From: Desulfobacterales bacterium
GTDB taxonomy: Bacteria > Desulfobacterota > Desulfobacteria > Desulfobacterales > JAEINQ01
Length of the DNA stretch: 59,403 nucleotides
Direction: 5' to 3'
NCBI GenBank assembly: GCA_016342285.1
Contig: JAEINQ010000044.1
Location: forward strand, 1 to 59,403
A program made the position numbers and the translations under genes. Under the pieces are notes generated by a model. The model was not told the origin of the DNA. It ran no database searches and saw nothing but the letters and a program-made list of their open reading frames with translations. Of the stretch, positions 50,708 through 59,383 are shown piece after piece. Positions within the stretch are counted from its first letter, which is position 1, and each line of letters opens with the position of its first letter.

Positions 50708-52453
50708 ATGGAACAGCGATTGACCTATCAGCAGATCTTTGAGGCGACCAGCAACGGCGCGGTGGCCACCGATGCCCACGGGCGGATTGCCTTCATGAAC
50801 CCCCAGGCGGAAGAAATTCTCGGTTTTGATGCCGCAAAGAGCCGGGGAATGTTTATTGTGGATCTTCTTCCCCTGACCGGTCCCCTGGTCATGGCCTGTC
50901 TGACCTCCGGTGCACCCCAACTGGGCCGACATATCATTGGCAAGCAAGTGGATCTGGTGGTCAACATCACCGCCATTGTTGTTGCGGACCGGATTTGCGG
51001 AGCGGTCTGCAATTTCCAGGAGATGGGACAGTTCGAGCAGGCGGCGCGCCAGCTGGAATCATACCGCCATCTCAATTGTCAACTGGAGACCATCTTTACG
51101 GCCTCTTCGGACGGCATTTGGGTCTGCGACGCGGCCGGGGTGGTCATCAACGTCAACGAGGCCTCGGAACGCCTCAACGGTATCGAAGCAAAGGATGTCA
51201 TCGGAGAAAATATCGGCGTTTTGCTGCAAAAGGGGTTGTTCGATCGGTCGGTGACCGTCGAGGTGCTCGAGACCCGTCGCCAGGTCAGCGTGATGCAGTA
51301 CATCCAAAAAACCGGACGGCATCTGCTCTCCACCGGCACGCCGGTATTTGACGAGAAGGGGAATATCTCCCTGGTGGTGGTCAACGAACGGGACATGACC
51401 CAGCTCAACGCCATCCGTGAGCAACTCGATCAAAGCCACATGGAGACGGAAAAGATACGAGACGAACTGGCCGAACTGAGCATGCTGGAGCTGAAAAACC
51501 AGGAGATTGTCGCCGAAGGCGAGACGATGCGCCAGATCCTTCGGGCCGCGTTGAAACTGGGCAACATCGGTGCGTCCAACATTTTAATTCTCGGGGAATC
51601 CGGGACCGGCAAGGGGTTGCTATCCAAGTTTATCCACAAGAGCAGCCGACGCAGCAAGATGCCGTTCATCCAGATCAATTGTGCCGCCCTTCCCGAATCC
51701 CTTCTTGAGGCCGAGTTGTTCGGTTATGAGCGGGGCGCCTTCACCGGGGCCCGGGAAAAGGGCAAGATCGGGCTCTTCGAGCTGGCCCACAAGGGGACCC
51801 TGTTCCTGGATGAAATCGGGGACATGCCCCTGTCCCTGCAGGCCAAGCTTTTAAAGTACCTAGACGATCAGGAGATCATGCGCCTGGGCGGCATCACCAG
51901 CAAAAAGATTGACTGCACCATTATTGCGGCCACCAACAAGGATCTGGAAGCCGAGGTTCGAAGACGGTCTTTTCGTCAGGACCTGTATTACCGGCTCAAT
52001 ACGTTTACCCTGCGGATTCCCCCCCTTCGGCAACGACCGGAGGACATATTCGAGCTGGTCAACCATTACCTGGGCAAGTACAACCAGGCCTACGGTCTGA
52101 AAAAACACCTTCTTCCCGAGGGGCTCGAGATGCTTTGTGCCTATGACTTTCCGGGCAACGTCCGGGAGCTGAAAAACCTGGTCAAGAAAGCCGTGGTCAT
52201 GGGCGAGCAGCGGTGCCTGGACGACTTCATCTCCAGGAGTCTTCGGGTCAGCAGCGCCGCAACACCCCTTTCCAATCACCGGGCCGGCTCGGTCCGCTCG
52301 CTAACCGATGAAATCGACGCCCTTGAGCGCGATATGCTGCAAAATGCCCTGAGACCGGGCCGAACGACCCGGGACGTGGCATCGGAATTGAAAATCAGTC
52401 AATCCTCCGTGGTCCGCAAGCTTCGAAAGCACGGCCTCCGCCCCTCATCCTGA
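50708..52453 (+). CDS. sigma-54-dependent transcriptional activator (PAS-PAS-AAA+-HTH)
   Basis: The 581-residue regulator has two PAS-type sensor domains (about 5-110 and 125-240), a short coiled linker, and an AAA+ domain with Walker A GESGTGKG (296-303), the sigma-54 contact loop GAFTGA (343-348), Walker B LFLDEIGD (365-372) and the [11 protein letters not shown] sensor segment. A C-terminal Fis/TyrR-like helix-turn-helix ends the protein. It senses a small ligand or redox state in the cytoplasm and activates sigma-54 promoters. ATG 50708 has GGGGGA five bases upstream; ATG 50696 does not. Candidate targets are the aminotransferase/liv genes downstream and the promoter at 31041. Confidence 0.92.
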   Translation: MEQRLTYQQIFEATSNGAVATDAHGRIAFMNPQAEEILGFDAAKSRGMFIVDLLPLTGPLVMACLTSGAPQLGRHIIGKQVDLVVNITAIVVADRICGAVCNFQEMGQFEQAARQLESYRHLNCQLETIFTASSDGIWVCDAAGVVINVNEASERLNGIEAKDVIGENIGVLLQKGLFDRSVTVEVLETRRQVSVMQYIQKTGRHLLSTGTPVFDEKGNISLVVVNERDMTQLNAIREQLDQSHMETEKIRDELAELSMLELKNQEIVAEGETMRQILRAALKLGNIGASNILILGESGTGKGLLSKFIHKSSRRSKMPFIQINCAALPESLLEAELFGYERGAFTGAREKGKIGLFELAHKGTLFLDEIGDMPLSLQAKLLKYLDDQEIMRLGGITSKKIDCTIIAATNKDLEAEVRRRSFRQDLYYRLNTFTLRIPPLRQRPEDIFELVNHYLGKYNQAYGLKKHLLPEGLEMLCAYDFPGNVRELKNLVKKAVVMGEQRCLDDFISRSLRVSSAATPLSNHRAGSVRSLTDEIDALERDMLQNALRPGRTTRDVASELKISQSSVVRKLRKHGLRPSS

Positions 52454-52584
52454 ACCACAAATGGTTCGGGCAAAGACCATAATATCCCGTAATTCCTGTT
52501 TTTACAGATCGATTCATTGTCAACTCATGTATGGCTTGACACCATTCTCCATAATTACGGTTGGTTGGGCTCAATCCTGAACCA
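52452..52584. promoter_or_regulatory. possible operator sites before the aminotransferase gene
   Basis: The palindrome GAACCA-CAAA-TGGTTC (52452-52467) overlaps the stop of the regulator gene. The half-site TCCTGAACCA recurs at 52575-52584. A second inverted pair, CCGTAATT (52487-52494) and AATTACGG (52553-52560), lies between. The remainder of the 297-base gap contains no gene and I see no -24/-12 promoter in it. Confidence 0.35.
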
Positions 52585-52750
52585 TTTTTGCATCGGCCTT
52601 GGGCGCCCTGAGGCCCGCGTTTCCGGTATCTATCCGTATTTGTGGATATTTCAAATTTTTCAAAAACTGGTCTGCAAGTTGCACTGGTTCCTGGCTATTG
52701 AATTCAATGAACCAGCGAATCGTAAAACCGATAAAAAAGGGGGTTATTCG

Positions 52751-54061
52751 ATGAAAGCGTCTTCAACCACGGATTTTTTGGGTACACTGCGGGAAACCGT
52801 GATGGCCAAAGGCAACGCCAGCGGAACCCGGTGCTACGTGGAAAGGGCCGAGGGCGCCCTTGTCTGGGATGTGGAAGGACGCGAATATGTCGATTTCGCC
52901 GGTGGTATCGCTGTGATGAACGTCGGGCATTCTCATCCGAAGGTGGTCGCCGCCATCAAAAACCAGGCGGAGAAATTCACCCATACCTGTTTTATGGTGC
53001 TGCCCTACGAACCGGCGGTCAGGGTGGCGGAAAAGCTTGCGGCCGCGGTACCCGGAAACGTTGCCAAGGCGACGCTGCTGGTCAACAGCGGCGTGGAGGC
53101 CGTTGAAAACGCTGTAAAAATAGCACGATACGCCACCGGCCGCCAGGCGATTATTGCCTTTGAGGGCGCCTTTCATGGCCGCACCTACCTGGGCATGTCC
53201 CTTACCAGCAAGGTCAAACCGTATAAATTCGGATTCGGCCCCCTGGCGCCGGAAATTCACCGCATGCCTTACGCCTATTGCTACCGGTGCCACTTCGGCC
53301 TGAAATACCCGGACTGCGGTGTCGCCTGTGCCGATTACCTGAAGGATTTTTTCGTGTCCCATGTGGCGCCGGAAGAGACCGCGGCCGTCATCGCCGAACC
53401 GATCCTGGGAGAAGGCGGCTTTGTTACCCCGCCTCCCGAATACTTTCCCCGGCTCAAGGCGATCTGCGAAGAAAACGGCATTCTCTTTATCGCCGATGAG
53501 ATCCAGACCGGCATGGGCCGTACCGGCACGATGTTCGCCATGGAGCACTGGGGGGTCGAAGCCGACCTGACCACCGTAGCCAAGAGCCTGGCCGCCGGCA
53601 TGCCGCTATCGGCGGTAGTGGGGAAAAAGGAGATCATGGACGCGGTCCACCCCGGTGGCATTGGCGGGACCTACGGCGGCAACCCCGTGGCCTGCGCCGC
53701 GGCCCTGGCCGTATTCGAGATCTTCGAGACCGAAGACCTGCTAAAAAAAGCCCGGGCACTGGGTGAAAAGCTCCGCAGCCGGTTCGACGGGTTCAAGGAG
53801 AAATATGAGATTGTCGGCGATGTTCGGGGCATCGGCCCCATGCTGGCCCTGGAACTGGTGAAAAATCGCGAGACCAAAGCGCCGGCCGCAGACGAGACCA
53901 AAGCCCTGGTCAAATACTGCTTTGATCGCGGCCTGATCCTGTTGGCCTGCGGCGGTTACGGTAACGTGATCCGGGTGTTGATGCCCCTGGTAATCACCGA
54001 TGACCAGCTTGAAAAGGGGCTCGGCATCATGGAAGAAGGCCTGGCCGGCCTGAAAAAATGA
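52751..54061 (+). CDS. class III aminotransferase (4-aminobutyrate transaminase-like)
   Basis: The 436-residue PLP enzyme is of the GabT/ArgD class. It has EYVDFAGGIAVMNVGHSHPKV (near 47), NSGVEAVENAVKIAR, FEGAFHGRTYLGMSL, the ADEIQTGMGRTGTMFAMEH motif (near 252), and the PLP lysine in TTVAKSLAAGMP (near 282). The IADEIQTGMGRTG pattern is typical of omega-amino acid enzymes such as GABA aminotransferase. A Cys-rich loop (YCYRCHFGLKYPDCGVAC) is unusual and could bind metal. AAGGGGG is before ATG 52751. It lies upstream of the liv genes, suggesting amino-acid catabolism. Confidence 0.9.
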   Translation: MKASSTTDFLGTLRETVMAKGNASGTRCYVERAEGALVWDVEGREYVDFAGGIAVMNVGHSHPKVVAAIKNQAEKFTHTCFMVLPYEPAVRVAEKLAAAVPGNVAKATLLVNSGVEAVENAVKIARYATGRQAIIAFEGAFHGRTYLGMSLTSKVKPYKFGFGPLAPEIHRMPYAYCYRCHFGLKYPDCGVACADYLKDFFVSHVAPEETAAVIAEPILGEGGFVTPPPEYFPRLKAICEENGILFIADEIQTGMGRTGTMFAMEHWGVEADLTTVAKSLAAGMPLSAVVGKKEIMDAVHPGGIGGTYGGNPVACAAALAVFEIFETEDLLKKARALGEKLRSRFDGFKEKYEIVGDVRGIGPMLALELVKNRETKAPAADETKALVKYCFDRGLILLACGGYGNVIRVLMPLVITDDQLEKGLGIMEEGLAGLKK

Positions 54062-54070
54062 TGCGCCCCC

Positions 54071-54514
54071 ATGGACACGCCCCGATCAGCGGTATCAAAA
54101 TCGTTTTCAGAGATCCGGCGAGACCTGGATCCGTGCTGCAGCTATATTATTCTTGAAAGCGGTGCCGCAAACGTCACCGAGCAAGAGATGCAACAGGCCT
54201 TTGACGCCTTGCCCTGGAGGCCTGGGGACATTCTTGAAAAAAGGCTGTGCCGGGAAAAACAGACCCGCCGGTGGCTGGTGGTGGCAAAACTGGCCCCTGA
54301 TTGCGGCGACAGTATCAAGGATCGGGTTTTGCAGCAGTCACGGGTGCTGCCCATGACCCTTTACCATTACGGGCGCGGTGTCGACGGATTTCGCCATGTG
54401 ATCCAACGGCTCTGTGATGGGCCTGCCCTGGACGAGAATAAAACGGTCATGATCGAAGAGGCATTCACTGAAAACAAGAGAGAGAGAAAAGGAGGCACCA
54501 ATGAAGACCGCTAA
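54071..54514 (+). CDS. hypothetical protein between aminotransferase and livK
   Basis: The 147-residue frame begins MDTPRSAVSKSFSEIRRD and contains a mixed helical-strand pattern without a recognised domain (DPCCSYIILESGAANVT near 20, RRWLVVAKLAPDCGDS near 66). Its stop overlaps livK by 14 bases; the livK ribosome site GGAGG lies inside it. The tight spacing on both sides argues for a real gene, but the low domain content leaves doubt. Its own ATG has no clear Shine-Dalgarno. Confidence 0.5.
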   Translation: MDTPRSAVSKSFSEIRRDLDPCCSYIILESGAANVTEQEMQQAFDALPWRPGDILEKRLCREKQTRRWLVVAKLAPDCGDSIKDRVLQQSRVLPMTLYHYGRGVDGFRHVIQRLCDGPALDENKTVMIEEAFTENKRERKGGTNEDR

Positions 54515-55754
54515 AAAGCAAAGCACTCGGTTTGTTTCCCTTCTTATGGCAGGTGCGTTGGCTTTTTTTATGGCCCCGCAGGTCCAGGCTGCCGATAATG
54601 TCGTCCGGATCGGCAACATCATCCCACTTTCAGGCCCGTCGGCTTCGGTTGGCCAGCAGGGAAAAAACGCCCGCGAAATGGCCGTGGCCGAGATCAATGC
54701 CGCCGGCGGCATCAAGGCGTTAGGCGGTGCCAAGTTGAAGATGTTCTATGCCGACTCGGAGTCCAAGCCGGAAAAGGGCGTGGGAGAGGCCGAGAGGCTC
54801 ATTAACACCGAAAAGGTGCACGTGCTCACCGGCTGCTGGAACTCGGCGGTGACCTACCCCACCACAGCCGTTGCCGAACGCTACGGCATCCCTTTCATCG
54901 TACCGGTTTCCGTGTCCGACAAAATCACCGAGCAGGGGTTTAAGACGGTCTTTCGTATCGCCGCCAAGGACAGCTGGTGGACCCGCGATCAGTTCGCGTT
55001 TCTCAAAGACATGGAAAAAGAATTCAACGCTCCGGTTAAGCGCCTGGCCTTTGTCTACGAAAACGGTGATTGGGGTAAAGGCTTTGCCGAACAGTGGAAA
55101 AAGCTGGCTGAAAAGGGCGGCTACACGGTTGTTCTGGATGAACCCTATCCTTCCACCGCCACCGACCTGAGCCCCGTGGTACAAAAAATCCGCCGCGCCC
55201 GGCCCGACGTGCTCCTGCTGGTCTCCAACGCCGCCGACGCCATTTTGCTGACCAACACCCTGGCCGAATACAAGGTCAAGCTCAAGGCGATCATCGCCAG
55301 TGGCGGCGGGCATGCCGACCCCTCCTTTCTCAAGGCCGCCGCCCAAAACGCCCGTTATGTCTTTGACATCGTCGAATGGGAAACGGACGTCAACAAGGTT
55401 GGTGCCAAAGAGGCAAACGCCAAATACAAGGCCACATACGGTCAGAACCTGACCGGTGAAGCCGTGGATGCCTACCTGGCCACCCATATGCTGGCCGATG
55501 CCCTGGAGCGGGCCGGCTCGCTCGACCCGGCAAAGATCCGCGATGCCCTGGCCGCCACCAATTACCGCAGCGGGGCCGGGATGATCGTCGGCTATGATGC
55601 CGTTGCGTTTGACGGCACCGGGCAGAACAAAAATGCCTCGCTGGTCATGGTCCAGATCAACGATCTGGGCAGCGGGCTCGAACGGATTACCGTCTGGCCG
55701 AAAAATGCCAGGCGGGCCGGTTATAAGCCGGTATTCCCCATGCCGAATAAATAA
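54501..55754 (+). CDS. branched-chain amino-acid ABC transporter substrate-binding protein
   Basis: The 417-residue precursor has a signal peptide (about 1-30, ending VQAAD). A type I periplasmic-binding fold follows: VVRIGNIIPLSGPSASVGQQ, NAREMAVAEINAAGGI, VLTGCWNSAVTYPTT, and a second lobe with VQKIRRARPDVLLLVSNAADA. These match LivK/urea/amide-type proteins. Substrate specificity is not determined. GGAGGCACC precedes ATG 54501. It is the first subunit of a complete liv cluster. Confidence 0.9.
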   Translation: MKTAKKQSTRFVSLLMAGALAFFMAPQVQAADNVVRIGNIIPLSGPSASVGQQGKNAREMAVAEINAAGGIKALGGAKLKMFYADSESKPEKGVGEAERLINTEKVHVLTGCWNSAVTYPTTAVAERYGIPFIVPVSVSDKITEQGFKTVFRIAAKDSWWTRDQFAFLKDMEKEFNAPVKRLAFVYENGDWGKGFAEQWKKLAEKGGYTVVLDEPYPSTATDLSPVVQKIRRARPDVLLLVSNAADAILLTNTLAEYKVKLKAIIASGGGHADPSFLKAAAQNARYVFDIVEWETDVNKVGAKEANAKYKATYGQNLTGEAVDAYLATHMLADALERAGSLDPAKIRDALAATNYRSGAGMIVGYDAVAFDGTGQNKNASLVMVQINDLGSGLERITVWPKNARRAGYKPVFPMPNK

Positions 55755-55840
55755 CGGACACCCATTGTTCCTGAGGGCGGGGGGCGCCGTGAAAACAGCG
55801 CTTCCCGTGTTTCACGGCATGCGCCGGGCAGGAGACAAGA

Positions 55841-56728
55841 ATGATCTATATTCTCGAAGACACGATCAACGGCATCCTCATGGGTTCCATCTACGGCTTG
55901 ACCGCACTGGGCCTCACCATTATTTTCGGTGTGCTCAAGGTCATCAACTTTGCCCATGGGTCTTTGTTGATGGTCGGCATGTACATGACCTACTGGGCGG
56001 TTTTGCTGACCGGACTTCATCCGTACCTGACCCTGGTACTGGTGGTGCCGGCCATGTATCTCTTTGGTTACGCCCTTCAGGACATCGTCATCAAACCGAT
56101 CTTTAAAGCCGAGAAAGACGTTCGTGAGCCGATCACCGTCATCATTGTTACCACCGGTGTCTGGTACATTCTCGACAATCTGACCCTGCTCGTGTTCGGT
56201 CCCGGCTATCGAACGATTCAGACCAACCCCCTGCGGGGCAAAATGCTGGAGTTTGGAGAGGTGATGGTTTCAGTGCCGAAACTCTGGGGGTTTGTCGCCG
56301 CGATGATCACCGCCACCGCCGTTTATCTCTTCCTTCAAAAGACGCGGATGGGCAGAGCCATTCGGGCCACGAGCCTGGATCGCGATGCGGCGAGCCTCAT
56401 GGGGATCAATCAGTACAAGGTCTACAATGTGGCCTTTGGTATCGGCACGGCCACGGCAGGCATTGCAGCGGTGACCCTGGTGCCCTTCTACAATGTTTTT
56501 CCCACCGTGGGAGTGCTCTTTGACATCAAGGGGTTCATCATCGTTGTCCTCGGCGGTTTGGGAAGCATCGGCGGCGCCATCCTGGGTGGCATCATCATCG
56601 GTCTGATCGAATCGGTCGGCCCGCAGTTCATGACGGCCACCTGGACTGAGGCCATCGTTTACGGACTCTTTTTGCTGGTGCTCTTTGTCAAGCCTTCGGG
56701 GCTGTTCGGGGTTAAGTATGACTGGTAG
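55841..56728 (+). CDS. livH: branched-chain amino-acid ABC permease LivH
   Basis: The 295-residue membrane protein has about eight helices. GLTALGLTIIFGVLKVINFAHGSLLMVG near the N-terminus is the LivH signature, and a LGGLGSIGGAILGGIIIGL segment near 240 is conserved. It forms the channel with LivM. GGCAGGAGAC is the ribosome site. In most liv operons livM starts at once, whereas here a 207-base gap with an inverted-repeat element follows. Confidence 0.92.
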   Translation: MIYILEDTINGILMGSIYGLTALGLTIIFGVLKVINFAHGSLLMVGMYMTYWAVLLTGLHPYLTLVLVVPAMYLFGYALQDIVIKPIFKAEKDVREPITVIIVTTGVWYILDNLTLLVFGPGYRTIQTNPLRGKMLEFGEVMVSVPKLWGFVAAMITATAVYLFLQKTRMGRAIRATSLDRDAASLMGINQYKVYNVAFGIGTATAGIAAVTLVPFYNVFPTVGVLFDIKGFIIVVLGGLGSIGGAILGGIIIGLIESVGPQFMTATWTEAIVYGLFLLVLFVKPSGLFGVKYDW

Positions 56729-56730
56729 GC

Positions 56731-56906
56731 GTGTCCGTCCACAAGCGGCATCTTTCGGCCCTTGGCTGTGTACCCGTTCATTTGCATCCCGCCAGAGGCG
56801 GACAAGTCCTCGGAATAGCCCCGACTATGCCTGTGGCTGCAAATTCGCTCGGGCCTTGCCAGGAACCAATCCCGCCATGGCGGGACGACCTCTTGTGGAC
56901 GGACAC
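56731..56906. repeat. MITE-like element (type 2) between livH and livM
   Basis: Perfect 15-bp terminal inverted repeats, GTGTCCGTCCACAAG (56731-56745) and CTTGTGGACGGACAC (56892-56906), bound a 176-bp unit. Inside are further palindromes, CCGCCAGAGGCGG and CCCGCCATGGCGGG, and ATTTGCA/TGCAAAT arms. No target-site duplication is certain and there is no open frame. Confidence 0.75.
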
Positions 56907-56935
56907 CTAATCGCGACAAAAGGATGGGAGACTGA

Positions 56936-57949
56936 ATGAAGCCGGCAAATATTAATCGCAATGCCCTCATCCTGGTGGGAGCCATCGCCTTTGGCCTGCC
57001 GCTGGTGATTCGCAGCGCCACGTATCTTCACATCCTGGTCCTGCTTTATTTTTACGCCTACCTCACCACGAGTTGGAACCTGGTGGGCGGGTTTGCCGGC
57101 GTGCTTCCCCTGGGGCATGCGGCATTTGTGGGAATCGGGGCCTATACGTCGACGATACTCTCACTTCAATACGGCGTCAGCCCGTGGCTGGGGATGATTG
57201 TGGGCGGCGTTCTGGCCTCGGTGGTGGGCATCCTCATCGGGCTGCCCACGTTTAAAATGAGAGGGGCCTATTTCGCCCTGGCCACCATCGCCTTTGGGGA
57301 GGGCCTGCGGGTGATGGTTGAAAACATCGACTATCTCGGTCCGCTCAACATCAACGGTCCGCGCGGTCTGCAGATACCGCCGCTGAACACGGGGCTCGCC
57401 AATTTCATGTTCAGCGGAAAGGAACCCTATTATTACATCATCCTGATCATGCTTTCAGCCGTGTTGCTGCTGACCTACTGGTTTTCACGATCGAAACTCG
57501 GCTATTCCCTGATTTCCGGCGGGGAAGAGCCCGAGGCGGCCATGGCCCTGGGCGTCAATGTTGCGCGTGCCAAGCTCATCGCCATGGCGCTGAGTTCTTT
57601 TCTGACCGCCCTGGCCGGCACCTTTTATGCCCAATTCACCCTTTACATTCATCCCAAAAGCATCATTTCCCTGGATCTTTCCTTTGAACTGGCCTTCATT
57701 GCCTTGATCGGCGGCCGCGGGTCCATTGCCGGCCCGGTATTGGGCGCACTGCTGCTCCGACCGTTGAGCGATTTCTCCCGGATTTACTTTGGCGCCACCC
57801 TCCCCGGGCTGCATCTGGTCATTTACGGTGTGGTGTTGATCCTGGTGATGACTTTTCAGCCCAGAGGGCTCCAGGAGCCGCTGACCCGGTTGTACCGCTG
57901 GGTCATCGGCCGGATTTTTGGAGGGGCGGCCATGGAGGCAAGCAAATGA
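56936..57949 (+). CDS. livM: branched-chain amino-acid ABC permease LivM
   Basis: The 337-residue membrane protein has about nine helices and the LivM signature NLVGGFAGVLPLGHAAFVGIGAY (near 46), a MRGAYFALATIAFGEGLR loop (near 110) and a GGRGSIAGPVLGA cytoplasmic loop near 258 for contact with the ATPases. It pairs with LivH. AGGATGGGAGACTGA is the ribosome site. Its stop overlaps livG by four bases. Confidence 0.93.
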   Translation: MKPANINRNALILVGAIAFGLPLVIRSATYLHILVLLYFYAYLTTSWNLVGGFAGVLPLGHAAFVGIGAYTSTILSLQYGVSPWLGMIVGGVLASVVGILIGLPTFKMRGAYFALATIAFGEGLRVMVENIDYLGPLNINGPRGLQIPPLNTGLANFMFSGKEPYYYIILIMLSAVLLLTYWFSRSKLGYSLISGGEEPEAAMALGVNVARAKLIAMALSSFLTALAGTFYAQFTLYIHPKSIISLDLSFELAFIALIGGRGSIAGPVLGALLLRPLSDFSRIYFGATLPGLHLVIYGVVLILVMTFQPRGLQEPLTRLYRWVIGRIFGGAAMEASK

Positions 57950-58671
57950 AGATTCTCGAAGTGAGAGAGATGACCAAGGACTTCGGCGGCCTCCGGGCGG
58001 TGGACGGACTCAATCTCGGAATCGAAAAGGGGCAGATCCTCGGCCTGATCGGCCCCAACGGCGCCGGGAAATCGACGGCATTCAACTGCATCGCCGGTGT
58101 ATTTCCACCGACCCGCGGCGAGATCTTTTTCAACGGCGAGAAAATCAACCGGAGCAAACCCTGGACGCTATGCAAAAAGGGGCTTGCGCGGACGTTTCAG
58201 ATCGTCAAGCCGTTTGCTTCAAAAAGCGTTCTCTACAATGTGATGGTCGGCGCCTTTGCCACAACGGATCATCGAGCCGAGGCCGAGGCCAGGGCCATGG
58301 ATGTGCTCAAGTCGATGAACTTCGAAGACAAAAAAGAGACTCGGGCGGGAAACCTGACCATCGCCGACCGCAAACGCCTGGAAATTGCGCGGGCGCTGGC
58401 CACCCGGCCCAAGATCCTGCTACTCGACGAGGTCATGGCGGGTCTTCGGCCGGCCGAAGTGGATGAAATGGTCGCCATCATCAAAGGTCTTCGCGATCAG
58501 GGGATCACCATTTTTGTCATCGAACATATCATGCGTGCCATCATGGCCCTGTCCGACCGGATCATCGTGATTCACTTCGGCAAAAAGATTTCCGAAGGAA
58601 CTCCGGATGCCGTTGCCTCGGACGAGAACGTGATAAAGGCTTACCTGGGGGATGAGTATGTCGTTTCTTGA
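57946..58671 (+). CDS. livG: branched-chain amino-acid ABC ATPase LivG
   Basis: The 241-residue ATPase has Walker A GPNGAGKST (36-44), a Q-loop region, and Walker B ILLLDEVMAGL. The signature segment reads NLTIADRKRLEIARAL, a degenerate form of the LSGGQ loop seen in some LivG branches. It couples ATP hydrolysis to transport with LivF. The ATG overlaps livM, and its stop overlaps livF. Confidence 0.93.
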   Translation: MKILEVREMTKDFGGLRAVDGLNLGIEKGQILGLIGPNGAGKSTAFNCIAGVFPPTRGEIFFNGEKINRSKPWTLCKKGLARTFQIVKPFASKSVLYNVMVGAFATTDHRAEAEARAMDVLKSMNFEDKKETRAGNLTIADRKRLEIARALATRPKILLLDEVMAGLRPAEVDEMVAIIKGLRDQGITIFVIEHIMRAIMALSDRIIVIHFGKKISEGTPDAVASDENVIKAYLGDEYVVS

Positions 58672-59383
58672 AGTGAAAAACATCGATGTCTTCTATGGCG
58701 ATGTACAGGTCATTTTCGACCTTTCCCTCACCGTGAAAGAAGGCGATGTGGTCAGCATTATCGGCGGTAACGGGGCCGGTAAATCGACGCTGCTCAGAAC
58801 GCTCTCCGGCCTGATGCAGGCGGCCAGAGGGGAGATTCTTTTTGAAGGCGCCGCCATCGAGAAAGCGCCCCCGGAAGAGATTGTCGAGCGGGGTATTGTC
58901 CACGTGCCCGAAGGAAGGCGGCTGTTCACCCTGATGACGGTGCGCGACAACCTGGAGGTGGGGGCGTATAACCGCAGGGCCAATGCGAATATGGCCGCCA
59001 CCCTGCAGGAGGTGTATTCCCTTCTGCCGCGCCTTGAAGAAAGGGCAGCCCAGATAGCCATGACCCTGTCCGGGGGAGAGCAACAGATGGTGGCCATCGG
59101 CCGGGGGCTCATGGCCAAACCAAAACTGCTGATGCTCGATGAACCCTCCCTGGGGCTGGCCCCGATCCTCATCAAGAGCATTTTTGAAACGGTCCGGAAA
59201 ATTGCCGACCAGGGGACCACGGTGCTGCTGGTCGAACAGGACGTGCGTCATTCGTTGAGTCTCAGTGATCGGGGATATGTGCTGGAGCACGGGCGAATCG
59301 CCATGGAAGGCCCTGCCAAAGAATTGGGTTCCTCGCTGTTTCGTGTGGGTAGCCGGGGTTGCGTTCTTTTTGGAACAGTTTAA
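58658..59383 (+). CDS. livF: branched-chain amino-acid ABC ATPase LivF
   Basis: The ATPase has Walker A GGNGAGKST, the signature LSGGEQQMVAIGRGL and Walker B LLMLDEPSLGLAP, so it is the second nucleotide-binding subunit of the Liv transporter. GGGGG lies seven bases before ATG 58658; an ATG at 58652 is also possible. The normal LivF ending after EGPAKEL (usually ..DPRVRKAYLG) is absent; instead GSSLFRVGSRGCVLFGTV follows, giving about 241 residues. The altered tail may reflect a frameshift or a junction. The last 20 bases of the window (59384-59403) hold no assignable feature. Confidence 0.9.
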   Translation: MSFLEVKNIDVFYGDVQVIFDLSLTVKEGDVVSIIGGNGAGKSTLLRTLSGLMQAARGEILFEGAAIEKAPPEEIVERGIVHVPEGRRLFTLMTVRDNLEVGAYNRRANANMAATLQEVYSLLPRLEERAAQIAMTLSGGEQQMVAIGRGLMAKPKLLMLDEPSLGLAPILIKSIFETVRKIADQGTTVLLVEQDVRHSLSLSDRGYVLEHGRIAMEGPAKELGSSLFRVGSRGCVLFGTV

